64,000 nt of DNA, taken from the NCBI GenBank assembly GCA_964387425.1, contig CAYLXP010000004.1, positions 8,422 to 72,421 of the forward strand. Direction: 5' to 3'. Numbering within the stretch: the first letter of the stretch is position 1; every line of letters starts with the position of its first letter. Source of the DNA: CAYLXP01 sp964387425. GTDB lineage: Bacteria; Verrucomicrobiota; Kiritimatiellia; UBA8416. Positions 24,668-31,826 of the stretch are shown here, one piece after another. Position numbers and translations under genes: made by a program. The notes beneath the pieces were generated by a model, which saw only the letters and a program-made list of their open reading frames with translations, was not told the origin of the DNA and did no database searches.

Positions 24668-25606
24668 ATGATGTTTCTTCTTGTGTTTTTTGACATGGAT
24701 GTGCAGCCTGTTGGCGGTATGGCGGAGCGACAAGAACAGATTCGGGTTTCCACCGTCGTTATGAACGGCCTGGTGGAGGAAATTGGCCAGACACTTGGGG
24801 TGGGGGTGTTGAATTGTGCACCCGCGGAACCGACGGTGGAGGTCATTGCCGAGGTAGAGGGTACGGTCGGGTTCTGCTTTCATATGAACCGTGGACTGCA
24901 GATTCCTCTACATACGTCGGCTCCCGGCAAAGCGATTGTGGCATCTCTACTGCCTGATGATCGTGAGGATGTGATCTCGCGGATGTCCTTCAAGGTGTTC
25001 ACCGACTACACGATCTCGACCCCTGGTGCATTCAGAACGGAGCTCAAGGAGGTTAGTCAGCTTGGATACTCCATCGATCGGAATGAGCAGGTCCTGAATT
25101 GCCACTGTATCGGTGTGCCCGTCTGCTTTCCTGGCGAGACCAACGTGGCGGCCCTCTGGACCACGGGACCGGCCAACATGCTGCCCGAGGACTCTTTTCC
25201 CGAGGTCGCCCGGCTCCTTGCGAAGGGCGCTGATGAGATCGAGGCGGCCCTGGGTGGAGCGAGCAGGGAGATAAACGCCGAGTACATACACCACGTGGTT
25301 GCCCGTGCGATCCAGATGATGGATGTGACGCTGAATCAGCGGATGGACATGAAGCAAGTGGCGGCCGACCTCTGCGTGAGTTACTCCTGGTTCCGCCAGG
25401 CCTTCAAGAAACGCACCGGCTTGAGCCCGAATCAGTACCATATGCAGCGGCGGATCGAAAAGGCGAAGGAGCTACTCGCCAGCCCGCATGTAAAGGTCAA
25501 GGACGTCTCCGCGCAATTGGGCTTCTCCGATGAGTGCTACTTCTCCACCCGCTTCAAACAGCAAACCGGCCAGAGCCCGCAGGCATATCGGGATGGGCTG
25601 AGCTGA
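24668..25606 (+). CDS. Hybrid transcriptional regulator: IclR-type effector domain plus AraC-type DNA-binding domain
   Basis: This 312-residue protein joins two families. Residues about 30-200 match the IclR effector-binding domain (LQIPLHTSAPGKAIVASL, YSIDRNEQVLNCHCIGVPV, VAALWTTGPANML). Residues about 210-312 are a standard AraC/XylS double helix-turn-helix (MDMKQVAADLCVSYSWFRQAFKKRTG, RIEKAKELLASPHVKVKDVSAQLGFSDECYFSTRFKQQTGQSPQAYR). The usual N-terminal winged helix of IclR is missing, so the AraC module replaces it. It is transcribed divergently from the nine-gene operon and almost certainly controls it, sensing the substrate or an intermediate in the IclR pocket. Start ATG 24668 or 24671; AGAAGG precedes at a short distance. 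Confidence 0.88.
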   Translation: MMFLLVFFDMDVQPVGGMAERQEQIRVSTVVMNGLVEEIGQTLGVGVLNCAPAEPTVEVIAEVEGTVGFCFHMNRGLQIPLHTSAPGKAIVASLLPDDREDVISRMSFKVFTDYTISTPGAFRTELKEVSQLGYSIDRNEQVLNCHCIGVPVCFPGETNVAALWTTGPANMLPEDSFPEVARLLAKGADEIEAALGGASREINAEYIHHVVARAIQMMDVTLNQRMDMKQVAADLCVSYSWFRQAFKKRTGLSPNQYHMQRRIEKAKELLASPHVKVKDVSAQLGFSDECYFSTRFKQQTGQSPQAYRDGLS

Positions 25607-25783
25607 AACTGCATTTCGAACGTCGAACATCGAACATCGAACTCAGAACATCGAACGTCGAACACTGAAGTCTGTTCTCTCCTGGCTTGTCGAGTGTCCT
25701 GGCAAAAGAAAGTAGAACGTGACAACTGCACCGGGAATAGAGACAATCTGATGAAATGTGAAGTTGCGCGGGAGGACTCCGTT
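25607..25783. repeat. Word-repeat stretch 'cgaacatcgaac' (25615-25670)
   Basis: Directly after the regulator stop there is a run of imperfect copies of GAACATC/GAACGTC, about 56 bases, without a mirrored arm nearby. It resembles the other quasi-repetitive intergenic words in this window. The remaining bases carry only the GGGAGG ribosome-binding site of the next gene. Confidence 0.6.
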
Positions 25784-26026
25784 ATGACCGAAGATCTACA
25801 TCAAAGGATTACGATGAACCCGGGAGTGATGGCGGGCAAGGCCGTCATTCGGGGAACTCGGATCGCTGTCGACCTGGTTGTTCGAATGGTTGCGCAGGGA
25901 ATCCCCGAGGAAGAACTGCTGCGGGAGTACCCTAGGCTGACGAAGGAAGATATCCAGGCGGCCCTCATGTATGCGGCAGACGTGGTCGCTCACGAAGACG
26001 TGTATCCTCTACCCGTCGCAGTCTAG
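25784..26026 (+). CDS. DUF433 family antitoxin-like protein
   Basis: This 80-residue protein matches DUF433: RITMNPGVMAGKAVIRGTRIAVDLVVRMVAQG, then PEEELLREYPRLTKEDIQAALMYAAD. These are small winged-helix proteins usually encoded before a DUF5615 PIN-like nuclease and considered the antitoxin of a type II pair. I chose the ATG at 25784 because GGGAGG lies eight bases before it; upstream in-frame ATGs lack such a site. It is followed after eight bases by the partner gene, which is interrupted by an amber codon. The antitoxin may thus be a remnant, or it may still act as a repressor. Confidence 0.85.
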   Translation: MTEDLHQRITMNPGVMAGKAVIRGTRIAVDLVVRMVAQGIPEEELLREYPRLTKEDIQAALMYAADVVAHEDVYPLPVAV

Positions 26027-26034
26027 GACGCCCA

Positions 26035-26397
26035 ATGCTCCGCTTCATCGTAGACGAATCGACTGGCACATCTGTTGCCAACTGCCTGCGTGATGCCGAC
26101 TGTGATGTTGTTGTGGTCTCTGAGTCTATGCCTGCGGCCGATGACGTGGATATCCTGGCTCTGGCGGAGTAGGAAGATCGGATCGTTGTCACCAACGACA
26201 AGGATTTCGGGGAACTCGTCTTTCGCAGTGGTAAGGGGCATGCGGGAGTCATTCTTTTCCGCTTGCAGGATGAGTCTGCGGCGAACCGTGTGCGCATGGC
26301 GGCCATCATCTTGGAGCGGCATGGTGACCAGCTTGCCGGGAGCTTTGTCGTCGTCACCGAGAACAGCATCCGAATCCGTCCCGCTGTGAGTGGATAG
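26035..26397 (+). pseudogene. DUF5615 PIN-like toxin gene with in-frame TAG
   Basis: Read through, the frame gives 120 residues typical of DUF5615 PIN-like proteins: LRFIVDESTGTSVANCLRDADCDVV with the first acidic metal ligand, DVDILALAE, then IVVTNDKDFGELVFR with the central acidic pair, and VILFRL. Codon 46 (26170-26172) is TAG, between ALAE and EDRIVVT. Either side is intact and in frame, so a single base change has probably inactivated the toxin, or it is a sequencing error. Amber suppression cannot be excluded, but no pyrrolysine genes are seen. Loss of the toxin while the antitoxin is kept is a common fate of such pairs. Confidence 0.85.
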
Positions 26398-26814
26398 TCG
26401 TCTTCCTCTGCCGGACAAGATGTCCGGCCTACCAAGGAAGTTTCCATGATGTATGATCCGGCGGAGGCAAGACGCCTCGCGCCTGAAACTGGCCTCGAGA
26501 GCTACTCGGACTGTCGCATCGGAAGACGATAGCGGGCGACGAGAGCGCTAGACGATTGATATGATCACTACTCGTTATCCGTTCTCGCCCCCTATCGTCA
26601 ACCGGTTCCCCTTCTTGTTGGCTCCATTTCGATCCCGTGTCAAATCGCACAAGTCGATTTATCATAACCCTCATTTTCTGTTGAAGTCCCTTGCTCTACA
26701 CTGCTCGTGATGAGACGGAGAGAGTAGTGCAAGCTTCCAGCTTGCGAGTTCACAAGCAAGATGCTTGTGCTACACTATTGGACTACAAGTGAACTGACTG
26801 GAGATAAACAGGAC
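26398..26814. repeat. Intergenic region with two hairpin elements (26410-26428 and 26724-26776)
   Basis: GCCGGACA-AGA-TGTCCGGC at 26410-26428 is a perfect 8-3-8 inverted repeat just after the broken toxin gene. At 26724-26776, AGTGCAAGC with GCTTGC and ACAAGCA-AGA-TGCTTGT form two linked small hairpins whose outer words (AGTAGTGCAAGC and CTTGTGCTACACT) also pair. Both look like dispersed repeats. The interval must hold the promoter of the large gene at 26815, but I see no strong hexamers. Confidence 0.6.
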
Positions 26815-29800
26815 ATGAACCCTACTACGAAACTGAGAATACTGAGTTTGGCATCCATGCTACTGATCACCGCGTCATCAATGTGGGCAGGCACCTGCAC
26901 CTTCAGCGACTGGCGCGTGAGTCACGAAGGCAAAGTCACAAACTGGGTGGGAAGCGTGAAAGCAACCCAGGGGTTGCCGGAATGGTACGACGAAACCGAA
27001 TGGCAGATGAATCGCGGCAAACGCTTCTCCAACAAGAAAGCCGACATCTATGCGGTGTGCGAGGTCACGGCTGATCGCGCCTATACCCAAGGCCTGTCGA
27101 TATCAGGCCATACCAAAATACGTCTCAATGGTAGGGAGGTGGAACCGTACGAGAAACTGAACATCTTCAGTTTGGCTCTCAAGCGCGGCAAGAACGTCTT
27201 CGAAGTCAAGGCCCTGAAGGGCGGGAGCAAACTGCTGCTTACACGCGTGAACCTGGATCACATGTTTGTGCCAACCAATGCCAAGATCCGGAATGCGGAG
27301 CTCGCGATTAATGCACTGGGGAAGCGGTATTCTGACTATCCAGCAAAGAAGCATCTTGCGCGCCTGAAGGCGCTCAAGAAGAACAAGGCATCTGACGAAG
27401 AGGTCGAGAAACTGCGCTATCGTGCGCTGGTGTTGGACAACCCCGATGTTGATTTCGACAAGATCCTGTTCCGGGCGTCAAAGAGTACCTCCATGCCGGC
27501 CAACTGGCTGGGCAACGCCTCGTACATTCGCAGCCGCGGTTCGGAACGCCAGGTGAACTTCAATGATGAGCTGTTGACGCTCAATCTGAAGAACCGCGCC
27601 ATGGCGCCTGTCTGCAAGGGCGCCGACTCGCGTGAGGCATTCATGGATATTGCGCTGGATTACGATGGGACGAAGTTCCTCTTCTCCGGTGTCGATCTCG
27701 AGAGCAATAGCTTCCAGGTGTACGAGATGAATGTTGATGGCACCGGTAGGCGGCGCATCACCACGCCGGTACCGGCGATCGACAACTACAATGGGATTTA
27801 CCTGCCGGGCGGCAAAATCCTCTTCTGCTCGACATCATCCCTCAACGCCGTGCCATGCGTTTCGGGTAGCCAGTATGTTGGGAACCTCTACGAAATCAAC
27901 CCCGACGGATCCGGCATGCGCCAGGTGACCTTTGACCAGGAAAACGACTGGTACCCCTGGGTGACCGACGATGGTCGGGTGATGTACCTGCGCTGGGAGT
28001 ACACCGACAACGCACACTATTTCACGCGGATCCTCATGAAGATGAATCCCGACGGAACCAACCAACGGTCCATCTACGGTTCAAACTCCTATTTCCCGAA
28101 CACCATGTTCTATGCCAAATCGATCCCCGGGCGACCCTCGCAGTTTGCGGCGATCTGTTCGGGGCACCATGGAGTGTCGCGCGCGGGCGAGTTGATCATT
28201 TTTGACACGGCCAAGGGTGAGTTCGAGGCAGATGGTGCTGTGCAGCGGATTCCAGGGCGCGGCGAGGAGGTTGAACCCGCGGTTATCGACCAGTACATGA
28301 GTGGCAAGTGGCCGCGGTTTCTGCATCCTTATCCGTTGAGCGAGGACTTCTTTCTGGTGTCCGGCCAATTGGATCCCCGGCAGAGATGGTCTCTTTACCT
28401 GGTGGATCGCTATGATAACATGATCAAGCTCGCCGAGTCCGATCGGCATCTCTACGAGCCCGTGCCCCTGAAAGCGCGTAAGCGTCCCCCCGTCCGGCCT
28501 GACAGCCGGAACTTCGCCGCGGAGGATGCAACGCTATTCATCCAGGACATCTACGAAGGTCCGGGATTGGAAGGGGTTCCCCGCGGGACGGTCAAGTCGC
28601 TACGGCTCTTTACTTATGGCTATGCCTATCGCCAGGTGGGCGGTCATGAGGCTCTTGCTGTTGAGGGCGGTTGGGACACGAAGCGTGTGCTCGGCACGGT
28701 GCCCGTAGAGGAGGACGGCTCTGTCATGTTCAAGATTCCGCACAGCAAGCCGATCTCCATCCAGCCGCTGGATAAAGATGGGCGTGCATTGCAGTTGATG
28801 CGTAGCTGGCTGACGGCCATGCCCGGTGAACGGCTTTCCTGCATTGGTTGCCACGAGCGCAGCAATACGGCGCCGCCGCCACGCGTTGCCGCTGCGGCGC
28901 GCAAGGCTCCCGAGAACCTCACGCCCTGGAGAGGCATTGCGCGTCCGTACGGGTTCGGTTTTAAACGTGAGGTGCAGCCCGTACTCGACAAGTTCTGTGC
29001 GGGTTGTCACAAAGGCCAGGATGGCCGTCCCAACTTCGCAGACGCCACCGAAGAACAGTTCGGTAGGCGGCGCTTCGGCAAATCCTATCTTGCTCTGCAT
29101 CCCTACGTGCGCCGGCCCGGTCCCGAGAGCGATATGCATCTGCTTCCGCCCATGGAGTACCACCCATCAACCAGCGAGCTGGTTCAGTTGTTGGAGAAGG
29201 GTCACTATGGGGTTGAGTTGGACGAGGACGCATGGTCCCGCCTGATTACGTGGATCGACCTCAATGTGCCCTACCACGCGACCTGGCTCGAGGAGCGCAA
29301 CTACGACGAGGCCACCCAACAGAAGGCCGCCGATACCGTGGCGCTCAAGAAGCGCTACGCCGGTATCGACGACAACATCGAGTGGATGCCTAAACGGCCC
29401 ATTGAAACGCCGGAATTCATCAAACCCAAGCCGGTCAAGCGCACCGCGGATACCGTGACCCTGGATGGTTGGCCCCTCAGCGAGCAGGGCGCGAAAGCGC
29501 TCGCGGGTGAGACCAGGAGCTTCAAGGTTGGCGGGCGCAAAATGACCTTCGTGAAAGTTGCCGCCGGAAAATTCGTGATGGGTTCAAAAGATGGCGCCCT
29601 TGATGAAGCTCCGCGGAGCATCGTTTCGATCGACAAGCCGTTCTGGATGTCCGTGAAGGAGCTCACGAACCGGGAGTACAGCGATTTTGATCCCACGCAC
29701 GACAGCGGGGCGATCGATCAGCAGTGGAAAGACCACATCTTTCCCGGCTATCCCGCGGGCGAGCCGGAAATGCCGGTCATTCGCGTCAGCTGGAACGAGG

Positions 29801-30339
29801 CGATGGCATACTGCAAGTGGGCCTCGGAGGAGAGCGGGGTCAAGGTCTCGCTGCCGACCGAAGCGCAGTGGGAATGGGCGGCCCGTGCCGGCAGTGGCGA
29901 TGGTTTCCATTTTGAGAAAGCGCAGATAGCGGAATATGCAAACCTGGCCGACGAGAGCATCGGGTTGTTGGCCGTGAAGGGCGTGGATCCAAAACCCATC
30001 TCCGAAAGCTCGCGCTCACCGGTGACTGACTTCGTTCCGCGCGATGCATCATTCGACGATGGCCGCCTGACGCCGTCCGGTACGGCGCAGTATGCCGCGA
30101 ATCCGTGGGGACTGTTCGATATGCACGGCAACGTCTCCGAATGGACGCGCTCCGACTACGCCGCCTACCCGTACAAGGCCGACGACGGCCGCAACGGCGG
30201 GAACGTTGACGTGCGCAAGGTGGCCCGTGGAGGCTCGTGGCGTGATCGTCCGCACCGCGCGACGGCTTCATTCCGCCTGCCGTACGAAGCGCACCAGAAG
30301 GTCTTCAACGTCGGCATTCGTCTTGTGATCGAGGAGTAA
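26815..30339 (+). CDS. HzsA-like beta-propeller/dihaem protein with C-terminal FGE-like domain (copy 2)
   Basis: This 1174-residue protein has a signal peptide (ILSLASMLLITASSMWA), an N-terminal region at about 25-150 that differs from copy 1 (a sandwich with LSISGHTKIRLNGREVEPYEKL), and then the shared propeller-like part at about 210-600 (YEMNVDGTGRRRITTP, FDQENDWYPWVTDDGRVMY, MNPDGTNQRSIYGSNSYFP). Haem c motifs are CIGCH at residue 676 and CAGCH at 728. The FGE-like domain is at about 900-1174 (VAAGKFVMGS, LPTEAQWEWAARAG, FDMHGNVSEW, RGGSWRDRP), again without the catalytic cysteine pair. I start at ATG 26815, which opens the signal peptide. It precedes a Tat oxidoreductase, a PA14/HEAT protein and GH29 on the same strand, so it may work on extracellular sugar chains. 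Confidence 0.75.
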   Translation: MNPTTKLRILSLASMLLITASSMWAGTCTFSDWRVSHEGKVTNWVGSVKATQGLPEWYDETEWQMNRGKRFSNKKADIYAVCEVTADRAYTQGLSISGHTKIRLNGREVEPYEKLNIFSLALKRGKNVFEVKALKGGSKLLLTRVNLDHMFVPTNAKIRNAELAINALGKRYSDYPAKKHLARLKALKKNKASDEEVEKLRYRALVLDNPDVDFDKILFRASKSTSMPANWLGNASYIRSRGSERQVNFNDELLTLNLKNRAMAPVCKGADSREAFMDIALDYDGTKFLFSGVDLESNSFQVYEMNVDGTGRRRITTPVPAIDNYNGIYLPGGKILFCSTSSLNAVPCVSGSQYVGNLYEINPDGSGMRQVTFDQENDWYPWVTDDGRVMYLRWEYTDNAHYFTRILMKMNPDGTNQRSIYGSNSYFPNTMFYAKSIPGRPSQFAAICSGHHGVSRAGELIIFDTAKGEFEADGAVQRIPGRGEEVEPAVIDQYMSGKWPRFLHPYPLSEDFFLVSGQLDPRQRWSLYLVDRYDNMIKLAESDRHLYEPVPLKARKRPPVRPDSRNFAAEDATLFIQDIYEGPGLEGVPRGTVKSLRLFTYGYAYRQVGGHEALAVEGGWDTKRVLGTVPVEEDGSVMFKIPHSKPISIQPLDKDGRALQLMRSWLTAMPGERLSCIGCHERSNTAPPPRVAAAARKAPENLTPWRGIARPYGFGFKREVQPVLDKFCAGCHKGQDGRPNFADATEEQFGRRRFGKSYLALHPYVRRPGPESDMHLLPPMEYHPSTSELVQLLEKGHYGVELDEDAWSRLITWIDLNVPYHATWLEERNYDEATQQKAADTVALKKRYAGIDDNIEWMPKRPIETPEFIKPKPVKRTADTVTLDGWPLSEQGAKALAGETRSFKVGGRKMTFVKVAAGKFVMGSKDGALDEAPRSIVSIDKPFWMSVKELTNREYSDFDPTHDSGAIDQQWKDHIFPGYPAGEPEMPVIRVSWNEAMAYCKWASEESGVKVSLPTEAQWEWAARAGSGDGFHFEKAQIAEYANLADESIGLLAVKGVDPKPISESSRSPVTDFVPRDASFDDGRLTPSGTAQYAANPWGLFDMHGNVSEWTRSDYAAYPYKADDGRNGGNVDVRKVARGGSWRDRPHRATASFRLPYEAHQKVFNVGIRLVIEE

Positions 30340-30583
30340 TTCTCGTTGAATGGGCAAGGACATCAAGCTAGTGGGGCCTGGGGGAGGACCCACGGAGTGG
30401 AGACATGCGTCGTCCTTCGGACGCCGCGGCGTGCGCTCGGAGATCGCACGCTACTGAGAGCCACGCTGGCGTGGCCTACTCCCAGGTAGCCGTTGCTCTC
30501 CGAGCGACGGCAGCAACGCCCGGAGGGCGGTGAATGAGCAGTGCACTGGGAGTGCGAAAGAGCTAGCAACAGGAGAAACAGGT
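30340..30583. repeat. Dispersed hairpin repeat family A, copy 1 (30409-30536)
   Basis: A stretch of about 128 bases that recurs nearly base for base at 37636-37767, in the same orientation. Both ends are conserved (starting GTCGTCCT, ending GGGCGGTGAATG); the centre varies. CGCTCGGAGATCGCACGCTAC and the later GTAGCCGTTGCTCTCCGAGCG are imperfect reverse complements, so the RNA or single strand would fold into a long hairpin. No coding capacity is seen. Confidence 0.75.
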
Positions 30584-31807
30584 ATGAGAACACCGGATCT
30601 GAGCCGGCGCACGTTCATCAAGGCCGCCGGGGCGGCCGTCGCGGTCCCCAACATCATCACATCCAACGCACTGGGCTCCAACGGGGTGCCTCCCGCCAGT
30701 GAACGCATTGTTATGGCCGGTCTTGGCATGGGGGGGCGCGGTCGGGGCGTGCTGGGCGAGTTCCTGGGCCAGGCCTCCATCCAGGTGGTTGCCGTCAATG
30801 ACGTCAAGAAGGACACGATGGCAGGCGCCAAGAGCATGGTTGATAAGAAATACGGGAACAGTGACTGCCAGGCTCACGAGGATTACCGTGAGATCCTGGC
30901 TCGTGACGATATCGACATGGTTTTCTGTGCGCCGCCGGATCACTGGCACGCGCAGATGATGATCGACGCCTGCAAGGCGGGCAAGGACGTGATGTGCGAG
31001 AAACCGCTCACCCTGACGATTGCGGAAGGTCGCAAGATCGTCCAGGCGGCCAGGCAGTATGGTCGTATCGCTGCGGGCGGCAGCCAGCGTGTGCTGCAGG
31101 ATTACGGCCGCGCGGCCTGTGCGGCCAACAGCGGGAAGTTCGGGAAGATCCTCTCCGCCAACGCCTCGCCCGGCGGGCCACCGAACCCCTGCTATCTCGG
31201 CGAGCAGCCTGTTCCTGACAACATCAACTGGGATCTCTGGCTCGGTCCGGCGCCCTGGGCTCCTTATCACGCTTACCGCTGCGGTCGTGCCTACGGCCTG
31301 AGCGGCAAAGGTTTCCGGACGTGGGAGGATTACTCAGGCGGCATGATGACCGACTGGGGCGGCCACAAATTCGGTGGTGCGCTGCACGGTCTGCAACTCG
31401 ATCACACCGGCCCGACCGAGATTCATCCTCCCAAGGATGGACAGCCACTGACCTACGTCTTTGCGACCGGCCAGACGTTGAAGGTCCAGGGCGGACCCAA
31501 CTACGTATGCGAGGGCGGTACAGTTTCCAGGGACAACCTGCGCCACAAGGTGCCGGCGGGTCTACGTTGGTACTCTGGTGGTGCCAAGACGCTCGTCCAG
31601 GATTTTGTCCACTGCGTCAAGACACGCGAGACGCCATTCCGGGACGTCGAGTGGGCGCATCGTACGGCGACCGTTTGCCACCTGGGCAACATAGCGCTGA
31701 AGCTCAAGCGCTCCCTGAAGTGGGATCCCGACAAAGAGGACTTCATCGGCGATGTAGAAGCAAGCCGAATGGTAGATCGCCCGCGTCGTGGCCCCTGGCA
31801 GATTTAG
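30584..31807 (+). CDS. Tat-exported Gfo/Idh/MocA family oxidoreductase
   Basis: This 407-residue protein has a twin-arginine signal (LSRRTFIKAAGAAVAVPNIITS), so it is folded with its cofactor before export. The Rossmann part begins IVMAGLGMGGRGRG; the E-K-P hallmark is in DVMCEKPLTLT, near residue 130. The C-terminal half contains YSGGMMTDWGGHKFGGALHGL, with the conserved histidine. Such exported enzymes of PVC bacteria are thought to act on sugars in the periplasm, but substrates are mostly unknown. ATG 30584 follows AGGAG by eight bases. Nineteen bases separate it from the PA14/HEAT gene, suggesting co-transcription. Confidence 0.88.
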   Translation: MRTPDLSRRTFIKAAGAAVAVPNIITSNALGSNGVPPASERIVMAGLGMGGRGRGVLGEFLGQASIQVVAVNDVKKDTMAGAKSMVDKKYGNSDCQAHEDYREILARDDIDMVFCAPPDHWHAQMMIDACKAGKDVMCEKPLTLTIAEGRKIVQAARQYGRIAAGGSQRVLQDYGRAACAANSGKFGKILSANASPGGPPNPCYLGEQPVPDNINWDLWLGPAPWAPYHAYRCGRAYGLSGKGFRTWEDYSGGMMTDWGGHKFGGALHGLQLDHTGPTEIHPPKDGQPLTYVFATGQTLKVQGGPNYVCEGGTVSRDNLRHKVPAGLRWYSGGAKTLVQDFVHCVKTRETPFRDVEWAHRTATVCHLGNIALKLKRSLKWDPDKEDFIGDVEASRMVDRPRRGPWQI

Positions 31808-31826
31808 AGAATTGGAAGGAAAACTC

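Noticed and set aside
25615..25670. Possible CRISPR-like repeats (cgaacatcgaac units)
   Set aside because: Unit length is irregular, there are no unique spacers and no cas genes; the same style occurs at other loci with other words.
26170..26172. TAG read as pyrrolysine
   Set aside because: No pylT, pylS or methylamine methyltransferase genes are seen, and the position is not one where pyrrolysine is known in this family.
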